Shown: positions 53,997 through 63,582, numbered from the stretch's first letter. The stretch is DNA of 64,000 nucleotides from Allobrachymonas chironomi DSM 19884 (GCF_000374625.1 NZ_KB894769.1:94165-158164); one strand, 5' to 3'. Translations and numbers: made by a program. The notes: generated by a model not told the origin, from the letters alone.

Positions 53997-54236
53997 TCAG
54001 ATCGCGTCCGGGTTCTCGGCCACGCTTGGGCGCAGCTCATCCAGCAGTTGCTGGAAAGCCGCACGCACCTGCGCCTCGCTGCAGCCCAGCAGCAGCGCAT
54101 CGTCCATGGCGTCCTGCAGCAGTTCGCGCAGTTCGCTGTAGTTTTCGTTCAGCACCTTGACCTTTTCAAAGCAGGACACGACGCTGCCATCCGGCTTGCG
54201 CCAGGTGATGGAAGGGGGGGAATCGGAAGCATGCAT
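53997..54236 (-). CDS. Small conserved betaproteobacterial-type protein
   Basis: 79 residues with a pattern I recognise in Burkholderiales genomes: CFEKVKVLNENYSELRELLQD-like helix, then DALLLGCSEAQVRAAFQ. It is acidic, probably helical and cytoplasmic; function unknown. It is convergent with the exported-protein gene; the upstream region 54237-54395 (159 bases) holds the probable phaC promoter and no other gene. Confidence 0.72.
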   Translation of the reverse strand: MHASDSPPSITWRKPDGSVVSCFEKVKVLNENYSELRELLQDAMDDALLLGCSEAQVRAAFQQLLDELRPSVAENPDAI

Positions 54237-54395
54237 CGCGCGATTCTAGCGCCGCTGCATTTTCCGGTGGAAGCGTGCCTATTTTGTCGCATTGCACCAT
54301 TTTTTCGCCCTCACTTTCAACGTACTGTAACTTCAGACTGTTAGGATAGGTCATACCCCATTTGACATCATGATTTCATACTTTTGAAACACACC

Positions 54396-56213
54396 ATGCG
54401 CGATCCCAACACTCCACTCCCGCCCCAGGCCGGCCCGCTGGGCATCACCGAAGATGCCGCCAACCAGCTGGACCAGAAAGCCATTGCCGCCATCGCCCAG
54501 ATGACCGGTGGCCAGTCCCCCACGCTCAACACCATGGCCCTGATGGACTGGGTCGCCCATCTCTCGGCCTCTCCCGGCAAGCAGTTGCTGCTGCTGCAGA
54601 AGGCCGTCGAAAACCTGCAGCAGCTGCAGCGCCTGGCCGCCGAAAGCACGGTCAACCAGGTGCAGAACAGCGTGCAGCAGGCAGCCCAGGGCACGCGCCT
54701 GACGGCCATGACGCCGCCGGCCGCCCTGCCCACCCCGATCACCGATCGCCGCTTCTCCGACCCGGCCTGGCAACAGTGGCCGTTCAACGTGATGCAACAG
54801 TCCTTCCTGATGCAGGAAGCCTGGTGGGACGACGCCACCTCCGGCGTGCGCGGCGTGGATCCGCACCATGCCGACTGGGTGTCGTTCACGGCACGCCAGT
54901 GGCTGGGCATGATGGCCCCGTCCAACTTCGCCCTGACCAACCCGGTGGTCCTCAAGCGCACCATCGAGGAAAACGGCGCCAACCTGACGCGTGGCGTGCG
55001 CTATGCGCTGGAAGACATGCAGCGCAAGATGCGCCACGAGCAGCCGCCGATCAGCGACGAGTTCGTGGTCGGCCGCGACGTGGCCACGGCCAAGGGCAAG
55101 GTGGTGCTGCGCACCCACCTGATGGAGCTGATCCAGTACAGCCCCACCACCAAGGAAGTGCACCCCGAGCCGGTGCTGATCGTGCCGGCCTGGATCATGA
55201 AGTACTACATCCTGGATCTCTCCCCCGAGAACTCCATGATCCAGTACCTGGTCAACCAGGGCCACACCGTGTTTGCCATTTCCTGGAAGAACCCGGGCAA
55301 GGCCGAGCACAACATGGGCATGGAAGACTACCTGAATGAAGGCTTCTTCGCCGCCATGGACGCCATCAGCGCCATCGTGCCGGACCAGAAGGTGCACGCC
55401 ACCGGCTACTGCCTGGGCGGCACGCTGCTGTCCATCGGTGCCGCCACCATGGCGCGTGACAAGGACGAGCGCCTGGCCTCGATGACGCTGTTCGCGGCCC
55501 AGACCGACTTCTCCGAGCCGGGCGAACTGGCCCTGTTCATCGACGAAAGCCAGCTCAACCTGCTGCAGGCGCAGATGGCCGAACGCGGCTTCCTGGATGC
55601 CAGCCAGATGGCCGGGGCCTTCACCTGGCTGCGCTCCTACGATCTGCTGTGGCAGCGCATGGTGCAGGAATACCTGCTGGGCGAGCGTTCGCGCGCCATG
55701 GACCTGATGGCCTGGAACGCCGACTCCACCCGCATGCCGGCGCGCATGCACACCGAGTACCTGAGCCAGATGTTCCTGCACAACGACCTGGCCCGTGGCC
55801 GCTATCTGGTCAACGGCCGCCCGGTCGTGCTGAACGATATCCGGGTACCGGTCTACTGTGTCGGCACCGAATCCGACCACGTCGCTCCCTGGAAATCGGT
55901 CTACAAGATCCATCTGCTGACCGATGCCGAAGTCACCTTCGTGCTGACCAAGGGTGGCCATAACGCCGGCATCGTGAGCGAGCCCGGCCGCGCCCGCCGT
56001 CACTACCGTGTAGCCACGCGTCCGGCTTTCGGCAGCTTCCAGACCACCGAGGAATGGATGCAGAACGCCGAGCTGCACCAGGGCTCCTGGTGGGAAGACT
56101 GGCACGCCTGGCTGGGCAAGAACTCCGGTGCCCAGCAAACTCCCCCGTCCATGGGCGCCAAGGACTACCCCGCCCAGGAAGACGCCCCCGGCCTTTATGT
56201 ATTGGAACGCTGA
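54396..56213 (+). CDS. phaC: Class I poly(3-hydroxyalkanoate) synthase
   Basis: Polymerises (R)-3-hydroxyacyl-CoA into PHB/PHA granules. 605 residues, class I length. Lipase-like box GYCLGG has the catalytic Cys; the Asp in GTESDHVAPW and His in GGHNAGIVSEPG complete the triad. The N-terminal PHB-type domain precedes the alpha/beta hydrolase core. ATG 54396 is favoured; an in-frame TTG at 54384 is weaker. phaA and phaB are not in the window. The next gene is two bases away. Confidence 0.95.
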   Translation: MRDPNTPLPPQAGPLGITEDAANQLDQKAIAAIAQMTGGQSPTLNTMALMDWVAHLSASPGKQLLLLQKAVENLQQLQRLAAESTVNQVQNSVQQAAQGTRLTAMTPPAALPTPITDRRFSDPAWQQWPFNVMQQSFLMQEAWWDDATSGVRGVDPHHADWVSFTARQWLGMMAPSNFALTNPVVLKRTIEENGANLTRGVRYALEDMQRKMRHEQPPISDEFVVGRDVATAKGKVVLRTHLMELIQYSPTTKEVHPEPVLIVPAWIMKYYILDLSPENSMIQYLVNQGHTVFAISWKNPGKAEHNMGMEDYLNEGFFAAMDAISAIVPDQKVHATGYCLGGTLLSIGAATMARDKDERLASMTLFAAQTDFSEPGELALFIDESQLNLLQAQMAERGFLDASQMAGAFTWLRSYDLLWQRMVQEYLLGERSRAMDLMAWNADSTRMPARMHTEYLSQMFLHNDLARGRYLVNGRPVVLNDIRVPVYCVGTESDHVAPWKSVYKIHLLTDAEVTFVLTKGGHNAGIVSEPGRARRHYRVATRPAFGSFQTTEEWMQNAELHQGSWWEDWHAWLGKNSGAQQTPPSMGAKDYPAQEDAPGLYVLER

Positions 56214-56215
56214 TC

Positions 56216-57697
56216 ATGACTGACAACCTGAATACCTCCACCTCCTCCCCTGCTGCCGACAGCAGCCGCGCCCCGATCCAGCTGGTCGCCGAACCGAACC
56301 CGCAGGGCAAGGTACGCAACTACACCTTCGCGGAACTGCAGATTGGCGACAACGCCACGCTGACGCACACCGTGACGCGCCAGGACGTGGAGCTGTTTGC
56401 CGTCGCCTCCGGCGACTACAACCCGCAGCACCTGGACGACGAATTCGCCTCGCGCAGCCTGTTCAAGAGCGTGATCGCGCACGGCATGTACGGCGGTTCG
56501 CTGATCTCCGCCCTGCTGGGCACGCGCTTCCCCGGTTCCGGCACCATCTACCTGAGCCAGTCGCTGCGCTTTACCGCGCCGGTGCGCATCGGTGACACCA
56601 TCACCGTCAAGCTGACCGTCAGCGCACGCAACGAAGAGAAGAAGTGGATCACGCTGGAATCGGTCTGTACCAACCAGAAGGGCAAGACCGTGATCGCCGG
56701 CGAAGCCACGGTGATGCCGCCGGCCGAATCGGCCGAGATGCTGCCGCATCCGCTGCCCGAAGTGCGCATGTTCAAGGCGCAGAACGGCCCCGAGCGCCTG
56801 CTGGCCGAAGCGCAGCAGCGTGGCCGCATCAAGATGGCCGTGGTGCACCCCTGCGACCCGATCAGCCTGGAAGCGGCCCTCAAGGCGCGTGACCTGGGCC
56901 TGATCGAGCCGTTGCTGATCGCTCCGCGCGCCAAGCTCGAAGCCGTGGCTGCCGAAGCCGGCCTGAGCCTGGAAGGCGTGCATATCGAGGATGTGCCGCA
57001 CAGCCACGCCGCAGCCATCACGGCCACCCAGCTGGCACGCGCCGGCATGGTCGAGGCGCTGATGAAGGGCAGCCTGCACACCGACGAACTGATGTCTGCC
57101 GTGGTCGACCGCGAGCACGGCCTGCGCACCAAGCGCCGCATCAGCCACTGCTTCCTGCTGGAAGCCCCGGCCTACCCGCGTCCGTTCATCATTACCGATG
57201 CCGCTGTCAACATCCAGCCGACGCTGGCCATCAAGGCCGACATCGTGCAAAACGCGATCAACCTGGCCCACGTGATTGGCGTAACCCAGCCCAAGGTCGC
57301 CCTGCTGGCCGCCGTGGAAACCGTCAACGCCGACATGGAAGCCACGCTGCATGCCGCCGCCCTGTGCAAGATGGCCGATCGCGGCCAGATCACCGGCGGC
57401 GTGCTGGACGGCCCGCTGGCCTTCGACAATGCCGTGTCTGCCGAAGCCGCGCGCATCAAGGGCATCACGTCCCCGGTGGCCGGCGAAGCCGACATCCTGG
57501 TGGTACCGGATCTGGAAAGCGGCAACATGCTGGCCAAGCAGCTCGAGTACCTGGCCGGTGCCCACATGGCCGGCATCGTGCTGGGTGCCAAGCTGCCGAT
57601 CGTGCTGACCAGCCGTGCCGACAACGAGGCCGCTCGCATCTCTTCCTGCGCCCTGTCCGTGCTGCTGGCCCACCAGTATCGCCTGACGCCCCCCTGA
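56216..57697 (+). CDS. MaoC-like enoyl-CoA hydratase / phosphate acetyl- or butyryltransferase fusion
   Basis: 493 residues. Residues about 30-170 are a MaoC/(R)-hydratase-like hotdog domain (FAVASGDYNPQHLDDEFA and AHGMYGGSL); residues about 185-493 form a phosphotransacetylase/butyryltransferase domain (GSLHTDELM, KADIVQNAINLAHVIG, AGIVLGAKLPIVLTSRAD). The pair can make acyl-phosphate for the acetate kinase encoded next. It starts two bases after phaC, so the hydratase half may feed the synthase with hydroxyacyl-CoA. Confidence 0.88.
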   Translation: MTDNLNTSTSSPAADSSRAPIQLVAEPNPQGKVRNYTFAELQIGDNATLTHTVTRQDVELFAVASGDYNPQHLDDEFASRSLFKSVIAHGMYGGSLISALLGTRFPGSGTIYLSQSLRFTAPVRIGDTITVKLTVSARNEEKKWITLESVCTNQKGKTVIAGEATVMPPAESAEMLPHPLPEVRMFKAQNGPERLLAEAQQRGRIKMAVVHPCDPISLEAALKARDLGLIEPLLIAPRAKLEAVAAEAGLSLEGVHIEDVPHSHAAAITATQLARAGMVEALMKGSLHTDELMSAVVDREHGLRTKRRISHCFLLEAPAYPRPFIITDAAVNIQPTLAIKADIVQNAINLAHVIGVTQPKVALLAAVETVNADMEATLHAAALCKMADRGQITGGVLDGPLAFDNAVSAEAARIKGITSPVAGEADILVVPDLESGNMLAKQLEYLAGAHMAGIVLGAKLPIVLTSRADNEAARISSCALSVLLAHQYRLTPP

Positions 57698-57707
57698 AAG
57701 GCCTGGC

Positions 57708-58898
57708 ATGAACCATCTGGTCCTGGTCCTCAACTGCGGCTCTTCCAGCATCAAGTTCGCGCTCTATGACAGCACATCCACGGGTGTGCCACGCCAGAAG
57801 ATCTGGGGCGGCAAGGTCAACGGCATCACCAGTGGCCAGGCCACTTTTGATGCCAGCGACAGCCCGCGCATGCCGCTGCCCCTGAGCGCCGCCAAGCCCT
57901 ACAACGATGCCCTGGAGTACATCCACCAGCAGGTGCTGCTGAAGCAGGGAGATCGCCGTATTTCCGCTGTGGCGCACCGCGTGGTGCACGGCGGCAGCAA
58001 GTACTTCGAGCCGGTCGTGCTGACACCCGAGGTGGTGGCCGACCTGCACAGCTACATCCCGCTGGCGCCGCTGCACCAGCCGTTTGCGCTGGAGGCCATC
58101 GCGGCCCTGCTCGAAATGTACCCGCGCATGCCGCAGGTCGCCTGTTTCGATACCGGCTTTCACCACACGCTGCCCGTGGTCGAAAAAATCCTGCCGCTCA
58201 ACTGGGCGGCCTGGGAGCGCGGCCTGTGCCGTTATGGCTTCCATGGCCTGTCCTACGACTACCTGAGCCGCGCCCTGCCCGAGCGTCATGGCGAACTCGC
58301 CAGCGGCAAGGTGGTGGCCGCCCATATCGGCAGCGGTGCCAGCCTGTGCGCCATGCAGAACCTGCAAAGCGTGGCCACCACGCTGGGCTTCTCGGCACTC
58401 GACGGCCTGATGATGGGTTCGCGCTGCGGCGCACTCGACCCGGGTGCCGTGCTCTACCTGATGGAGATCGAGAAGCTGTCGCTGGAACAGGTGGGCCACA
58501 TGCTGTACCACGAGTCCGGCCTGCGCGGCATTTCCGGAGTGTCCGATGACACCCAGGTGCTGCTGCCGCTGGAAGACAGCAACGAACAGGTGCGCATTGC
58601 GCTGCAGCTGTACGTGCGCCGCATGTCCAAGGAAATCGCGGCCATGGCCACCGCCATGAACGGCATCGACATGCTGGTGTTTACCGCCGGCGTGGGCGAA
58701 AACAACCCGGTAATCCGCCAGCGTGTCTGCGAGGAACTGGCCTGGCTGGGTGCGCGCCTGGACCCGGCGGCCAACCAGCAGAACGCCACCATCATCTCGG
58801 CTCCGGACAGTGCCTTCACCATGGCGATCGAACCGACCAATGAGGAATGGGTGGCGGCACAGCACGCCTGGGAACTGATCGGTCTGGGCTGGCGCTAA
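57708..58898 (+). CDS. ackA: Acetate kinase (acetate/propionate/butyrate kinase family)
   Basis: 396 residues. ASKHA fold with LVLNCGSSSIKFALYD at the N-terminus, AHRVVHGG, VACFDTGFHHTLP, RYGFHGLSYDY, AHIGSGASLCAM and FTAGVGENNP. Converts acyl-phosphate plus ADP to carboxylate plus ATP. It lies 10 bases after the fusion gene; chain-length preference (acetate versus propionate or butyrate) is not clear from the sequence. Followed by a strong terminator. Confidence 0.94.
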   Translation: MNHLVLVLNCGSSSIKFALYDSTSTGVPRQKIWGGKVNGITSGQATFDASDSPRMPLPLSAAKPYNDALEYIHQQVLLKQGDRRISAVAHRVVHGGSKYFEPVVLTPEVVADLHSYIPLAPLHQPFALEAIAALLEMYPRMPQVACFDTGFHHTLPVVEKILPLNWAAWERGLCRYGFHGLSYDYLSRALPERHGELASGKVVAAHIGSGASLCAMQNLQSVATTLGFSALDGLMMGSRCGALDPGAVLYLMEIEKLSLEQVGHMLYHESGLRGISGVSDDTQVLLPLEDSNEQVRIALQLYVRRMSKEIAAMATAMNGIDMLVFTAGVGENNPVIRQRVCEELAWLGARLDPAANQQNATIISAPDSAFTMAIEPTNEEWVAAQHAWELIGLGWR

Positions 58899-58924
58899 AC
58901 CGCTTTCCTGTTGCCCGATAGCAG

Positions 58925-58958
58925 AATGGCCATCAGCTTGCGCTGATGGCCATTTTTT
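58925..58958 (+). terminator. Terminator of the phaC-ackA operon
   Basis: Thirteen-base perfect stem AATGGCCATCAGC / GCTGATGGCCATT around a TTGC loop, then a T-run to 58958. Confidence 0.93.
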
Positions 58959-58973
58959 CTGGCGTGATGCGCG

Positions 58974-59333
58974 TCAGGCAGCGCTGATCTTCTTGCGCGG
59001 CTTGAACCAGCCGACCACGGTATAGACCAGAATGGCTGCGCCGATAAAGCCCAGACCGAACACCAGCGCGATCAGGAACCAGTCGGCCGGGCCACCGGCA
59101 TCGGTAAAGCCCGAAGACGACACCATCACCATCAGCACCAGCGCCAGGATGCCGCCCAGAATGCCGGCGGCCTGCGAGCTGATCATGCGCCTGGCGACAA
59201 TGCCGCCCTCCTTTGCCAGCAGGGCAAAGAAGGCGATGGTGCCGCCGACGATGATGGCCAGCAGGATCCACAGCAGCGGACCCATCATTTCCTGGAACAC
59301 GGCCAGCAGGATCAGGGGATCAAGTTCTTTCAT
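58974..59333 (-). CDS. Small membrane protein, DUF5368-like
   Basis: 119 residues with three hydrophobic segments (about 8-35, 52-72, 85-108), a basic end with FKPRKK and no cysteines. Its position 12 bases after the sulfide:quinone-reductase-like gene, on the same strand, suggests it is a membrane partner. The DUF5368 label is from memory of similar neighbourhoods and not verified. Confidence 0.65.
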   Translation of the reverse strand: MKELDPLILLAVFQEMMGPLLWILLAIIVGGTIAFFALLAKEGGIVARRMISSQAAGILGGILALVLMVMVSSSGFTDAGGPADWFLIALVFGLGFIGAAILVYTVVGWFKPRKKISAA

Positions 59334-59345
59334 GTTGTGTACTCC

Positions 59346-60710
59346 TTAGGCGCGACCGCGCAGCATGCTGATATAGGTGGGCTTGAGGGCCATGGTCTTC
59401 ATGACCCAGCTGATCCACAGCTCTTCCAGCGGCGCGATCATGCCGGGGAAGGAGGGCACCAGGTTGTTTTCGTAATCGAACTCGACCAGCATCGCCTGAC
59501 CCAACCGCGTGATCAACGGGCAGGAGGTGTAGCCGGTGTACAGCGCATCGGACTCCTTGCCGGCAATCTCGGCCACCAGATGGTCCACCGCCACCGGCAC
59601 CTGCCACTTGACGCTGGCCGCCGTCTTGCCCTTGGGCACGCCGGCGATATCGCCCACGCCAAACACGTTGCGGTAGCGCATGTGACGCAGCGTGCCCCTG
59701 TCCACTTCCATCCAGCCCTCGGACACCCAGGGGCCTTCCTTCCAGGACAGCGGACTGTTACGCACGGCATCGGGGGCGCGCATTGGCGGGATCACGTGCA
59801 GGAAATCGTAGTTCTCTTCGGCCGTGCCGCCATCCGGCGTGCTGAAGGTGGCGATGCGGCGACCCGGATCGATGCTCTTGAGCACGCGCTCGTAGTTGAC
59901 CTTGATGCCGCGGTCCTTGAACAGCATGCGCACCTTTTCGGACACGATCGGCACGCTGAACAAGACCTTGTTGTTGGAGTTGTAGACAATTTCGGACTTG
60001 CTGCGCGTGCCCTTGCGCGTCAGGTGGTCTTCGCTCAGAAAGGTGTACTTCAGCGGAGCGCCGGCACACTTCATCTCGGTGGCGGGGCGCAGGAATACGC
60101 CACGGCCGCCCTTTTCGGCAAACGCCGACAGCGCCTGCCAGGTGGCGGCAGCGGCATCCGGGCCGTTGTAGATGCTGCCTATGCCTTCCTTGCCGATCAG
60201 GGCCGGATCCATGCCTTCGATCTCGGAGTAGTTCAGGCGCATGCCGGTGGCCACGATCAGGTAGTCGTAGGGGATGGCCTGGCCAGCATCGGTGACGACC
60301 TTGTTGCCGTCGGGATCGATCTCGGCCACGCTGGCCTGCACCCATTCCACGCCGGATGGCACGTATTCACCGGTGGTGCTGACCACGTAGTCACGCGGCT
60401 TGATGCCGGCTCCGACCAGGGTAAAGCCCGGCTGGTAATAGTGCTCCTTGCGGGCATCGATCATGATGATCCTGGCACCGTCCAGACTCTCCACCAGGCG
60501 GTTGGCCGCCGTCAGGCCTGCGGCACCACCGCCGGCTATGACGATACGCGCCTGGGTCTTGACCCTGCTCCTGGCCTGCGCCACCGCAGGCGCCAGACCG
60601 GCAGCCGCCGTGGCGGCAGCACCCAGCATCAACGCACGACGGCGGCTGATCTGCATCTCGGAAGCAGCGTCACCGCCGAGCGGCGACTTCTTGGAATCAT
60701 GTGACTGCAT
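59346..60710 (-). CDS. Tat-exported sulfide:quinone reductase-like FAD oxidoreductase
   Basis: 454 residues. Twin-arginine signal SRRRALMLGAAATAAA at about 22-37, then FAD-binding IVIAGGGAAGLTAANRL. Cys residues in EMKCAGAPLKY and GYTSCPLITRLG correspond to redox Cys of the SQR/flavocytochrome c sulfide dehydrogenase family. Ends in a membrane-associating region IAPLEELWISWVMKTMALKP. Donor could be sulfide or another low-potential substrate. ATG 60710 is preceded by AGGGACC. Confidence 0.85.
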   Translation of the reverse strand: MQSHDSKKSPLGGDAASEMQISRRRALMLGAAATAAAGLAPAVAQARSRVKTQARIVIAGGGAAGLTAANRLVESLDGARIIMIDARKEHYYQPGFTLVGAGIKPRDYVVSTTGEYVPSGVEWVQASVAEIDPDGNKVVTDAGQAIPYDYLIVATGMRLNYSEIEGMDPALIGKEGIGSIYNGPDAAAATWQALSAFAEKGGRGVFLRPATEMKCAGAPLKYTFLSEDHLTRKGTRSKSEIVYNSNNKVLFSVPIVSEKVRMLFKDRGIKVNYERVLKSIDPGRRIATFSTPDGGTAEENYDFLHVIPPMRAPDAVRNSPLSWKEGPWVSEGWMEVDRGTLRHMRYRNVFGVGDIAGVPKGKTAASVKWQVPVAVDHLVAEIAGKESDALYTGYTSCPLITRLGQAMLVEFDYENNLVPSFPGMIAPLEELWISWVMKTMALKPTYISMLRGRA

Positions 60711-60810
60711 GGAGGTCCCTTGAAAGCGTGTTCTGCATGGCCACGGCATGTCGCGCACCTTGCTGCAAGTTGGCGACAGTTGGCTACACTTATGAACACA
60801 AAACATAAAG

Positions 60811-60829
60811 ATATAATTTTTTATTATAT
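60811..60829. promoter_or_regulatory. AT-rich inverted repeat upstream of the SQR-like gene
   Basis: ATATAAT and ATTATAT around a TTTTT spacer, in an unusually AT-rich 60-base stretch (about 60795-60850). It lies 101 bases upstream of the flavoprotein start, in the 228-base gap to the MOSC gene, and could serve as promoter or regulator site. The TATAAT itself could be a -10 on either strand. Confidence 0.45.
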
Positions 60830-60938
60830 TCTATTGCGTATCGATATGTTTCCCGGTAAACCCTGATCTGCATGCCATGCCGCATCGCGCAGCAGGCTGG
60901 GGCTATCATGGTGAATCGTCCTCCAGCCCCGTATTGCC

Positions 60939-61637
60939 ATGCCCCACCCTCTCTCCCTGGGCCAGGTCCGCAGTGTGTTGACCGGCAGCATCCGCCCGCT
61001 GGGAGCACGCCAGGTGCCCAGCGCCATCGACAAGCAGCCGGCCAAGGGCCCGCAGGCCGTCCACGAACTGGGCCTGGCGGGGGACCAGCAGGCCGACCGG
61101 CGCGTGCACGGCGGCATCGACAAGGCGGTGCACTGCTACGCCTGGAGCCATTACGCCTGGTGGCAGGCGTACTACCCGCAGCAGCCGCTGTTCGGCCAGC
61201 CCGGTGCCTTTGGGGAAAACCTCAGTCTGGACGGCATGACCGAGAACGATGTCTGCATCGGGGATGTGCTGCAGATCGGCTCAGCCCGCTTTGCCGTGAG
61301 CCAGGGCCGGCAGCCCTGCTTCAAGCTGAACCTGCGCTTTGAGCTGCCCGACATGGCCGCCCAGGTGCAGGACAGCCTGCGCGCCGGCTGGTATCTGCGC
61401 GTGCTGCAGGAAGGCACGCTGCAGGCGGGTGATAGCGTGACCCTGCTGGAGCGTCCGCATCCCGATTACTCCGTGGCGACACTGCTGGCGCTGATCCGCG
61501 ACCGCGAAACCCGGCCTGCGCTGCTGGATCCGGTGCTGCAACTGCCACTGCCCGACAGCTGGCGCAAGCTGTTTGCACACCGCCGCGCGGCGGGAGAGGT
61601 AGAAGATTGGGCGCGGCGGATGCAGGGGACGGATTAA
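60939..61637 (+). CDS. MOSC domain-containing protein, YiiM-like
   Basis: 232 residues. The molybdenum-cofactor-sulfurase C-terminal domain with VHGGIDKAVHCYAWSHY and the probable catalytic Cys in GRQPCFKLNLRF, then the YiiM-type helical C-terminal 3-alpha domain (about residues 170-225, RPHPDYSVATLLALI). YiiM of E. coli takes part in N-hydroxylated-base detoxification; a comparable role is inferred by family only. Divergent from the SQR-like gene. Confidence 0.88.
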   Translation: MPHPLSLGQVRSVLTGSIRPLGARQVPSAIDKQPAKGPQAVHELGLAGDQQADRRVHGGIDKAVHCYAWSHYAWWQAYYPQQPLFGQPGAFGENLSLDGMTENDVCIGDVLQIGSARFAVSQGRQPCFKLNLRFELPDMAAQVQDSLRAGWYLRVLQEGTLQAGDSVTLLERPHPDYSVATLLALIRDRETRPALLDPVLQLPLPDSWRKLFAHRRAAGEVEDWARRMQGTD

Positions 61638-61677
61638 GCACAGAAAGTCGATGCAACCGCGTCTATTGGCCTATCCG

Positions 61678-62472
61678 TCAGGCAATACTTTCGACAATGC
61701 CGCCTTCCACGCGCAATGCGGCACCGGTAGTGGCACTGGCTTGCGGCGAAGCGGCATACACACAGAGATTCGCCACCTCTTCCGGGCTGGCAAAACGGTG
61801 CAGCAAGGTGGAGGGACGGTTTTCCTTGAGAAACAGGCCTTCCATTTCCTCTGCACTGACCCCACGCTCGACAGCCAAATCCGCCATCATCTGGATGGCG
61901 CCCTCGGTACGGGTCGGTCCGGGCAGAATGGTATTGACCGTCACGCCGGTACCTGCCAAGACCTTGGCCAAACCACGGGACAGTCCTTGCAAGGCACTCT
62001 TGCTCACGCCGTAATGCACCATCTCGGTGGGAATATTCAGCGCCGATTCGCTGGAAATGAACTGGATTCGGCCCCAGCCACGGGCACGCATGCCCTGGGC
62101 ATAATGGCGGGACAGTCGCACGCCACTCATGATATTGACCTGGAAATAGGTTTCCCACAGGGCATCTTCAATATCAAAAAACTCCCGTGCGCCGTAAATG
62201 CCCAGGCCATTCACCAGAATATCGGTTTCGGGCTGCGCCGCAATCAGCGTGGCAATGCCTTCCGGGGTTCCGGGATCACAGGTGACACCACCGGCACTGT
62301 CCTGACCCGTCACGGCATGCACTTTGGCCACCGCAGCATTTACCCGCTCCTGATCACGGCCCACCATGGTGACCTGCGCACCGGCTGTGGCCAGACCCGT
62401 GGCAATGGCCAATCCGATACCACCGGTAGAACCGGTCACAATGGCTGTTTTTCCTGAAAGATCAATAATCAT
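61678..62472 (-). CDS. Short-chain dehydrogenase/reductase
   Basis: 264 residues. NAD(P)-binding TGSTGGIGLAIA near residues 12-23; active-site Ser in FISSESALN, and Tyr-x-x-x-Lys in HYGVSKSALQGL; substrate unknown. ATG 62472 has AGGAG seven bases upstream. It is divergent from the LysR gene with a 213-base intergenic region, a typical regulator-target arrangement. Confidence 0.9.
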   Translation of the reverse strand: MIIDLSGKTAIVTGSTGGIGLAIATGLATAGAQVTMVGRDQERVNAAVAKVHAVTGQDSAGGVTCDPGTPEGIATLIAAQPETDILVNGLGIYGAREFFDIEDALWETYFQVNIMSGVRLSRHYAQGMRARGWGRIQFISSESALNIPTEMVHYGVSKSALQGLSRGLAKVLAGTGVTVNTILPGPTRTEGAIQMMADLAVERGVSAEEMEGLFLKENRPSTLLHRFASPEEVANLCVYAASPQASATTGAALRVEGGIVESIA

Positions 62473-62685
62473 GATTTGACTCCTGTTGGTATGCGCCGGC
62501 TGGCGCCAAAGCAATTGACGGACATCGCGGGCTGCATGCCCGGTGTGTATCCATGGGGTGATCTGGTGCTGCATGAACAGCAGAAACCGGTACAACGCCC
62601 CTGCCCATGCAGTATCGGCGCTAACCCCTTGTATGAGAACCTGCTAATATCGTCCAACACTTCGTACTCATAGAAGGAAGTAGAG

Positions 62686-63582
62686 ATGGACCGGATCACC
62701 AGCATGCGGGTGTATGTCCAGGCAGCGGCTACTGGCAGCCTGTCTGCCGCCGCCCGCCATCTGGGCATGTCCCCGGCCATGGCCACCAAGCACGTGAATG
62801 CCCTGGAGGCGCGGCTGGGCGTCAAGCTGTTTCACCGCACCACCCGGCGCTTGAGCCTGACCGAAGCCGGAGCCAATTACCTGGAGGCCTGCCAGCGTAT
62901 CCTGCCGGAGATTGATGAAGCCGAAGCGGCCGCCACGTCGCAGCGCATCAAGGCGACCGGCCTGCTGCGCATGAATGTGCCGCTCTCCTTTGGCACCCGC
63001 TATGTGGCACCGCTGATGGCCGAGTTCAGTCGCCAGCATCCGGAAGTCGTGGTGGAGCTGGGCTTGAGCGATGCCCAGCTGGATCTGATTGCCGGCAGCT
63101 GGGATCTGGCCATTCGCATCGGGCGGCTGGCCAATAGCCCGCTGCAAACGCGGCAACTGGGCAATAGCGGCATGTGTATTTGTGCCGCGCCCGGGTATGT
63201 GGCACGCCATGGCGCGCCCCGCACTGTCAGCGAGTTGGCGCAGCACAACTGCCTGAGCTACACCCTGTCTGCCACGCAGCACAAACAGTGGGTTTTCGGC
63301 ACCCAGGGGGAGATACGGGTGCCCGTGAGCGGCAACCTGCTGGCCAACAATGGCGACGCGCTACTCGCCGCCGCCATCGCCGGCCAGGGCCTGATCTACC
63401 AGCCGCACTTCATTGTCTGCGAGGCGGTCAAGCGGGGAGATTTGCTGGTGCTGGAGCTGGACCAGCCCATGGTGGATCTGGCTGGCATTCACGTCCTCTA
63501 TCCCCCGGACCGCCGTCCGCCCGCCAAGGTGCGGGTCATGATCGATTATCTGGCCAAGACGTTTGAGCGGGTGCCGGCGTGA
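62686..63582 (+). CDS. LysR-family transcriptional regulator
   Basis: 298 residues. HTH at about 5-62 (SMRVYVQAAATGSLSAAARH and MSPAMATKHVNALE) and LRRTRRLS-type linker, then a periplasmic-binding-like inducer domain. The start is preceded by GAAGGAAG. It probably regulates the divergent SDR gene, with LysR sites expected in 62473-62685, where no clear T-N11-A pair is obvious to me. Confidence 0.92.
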   Translation: MDRITSMRVYVQAAATGSLSAAARHLGMSPAMATKHVNALEARLGVKLFHRTTRRLSLTEAGANYLEACQRILPEIDEAEAAATSQRIKATGLLRMNVPLSFGTRYVAPLMAEFSRQHPEVVVELGLSDAQLDLIAGSWDLAIRIGRLANSPLQTRQLGNSGMCICAAPGYVARHGAPRTVSELAQHNCLSYTLSATQHKQWVFGTQGEIRVPVSGNLLANNGDALLAAAIAGQGLIYQPHFIVCEAVKRGDLLVLELDQPMVDLAGIHVLYPPDRRPPAKVRVMIDYLAKTFERVPA

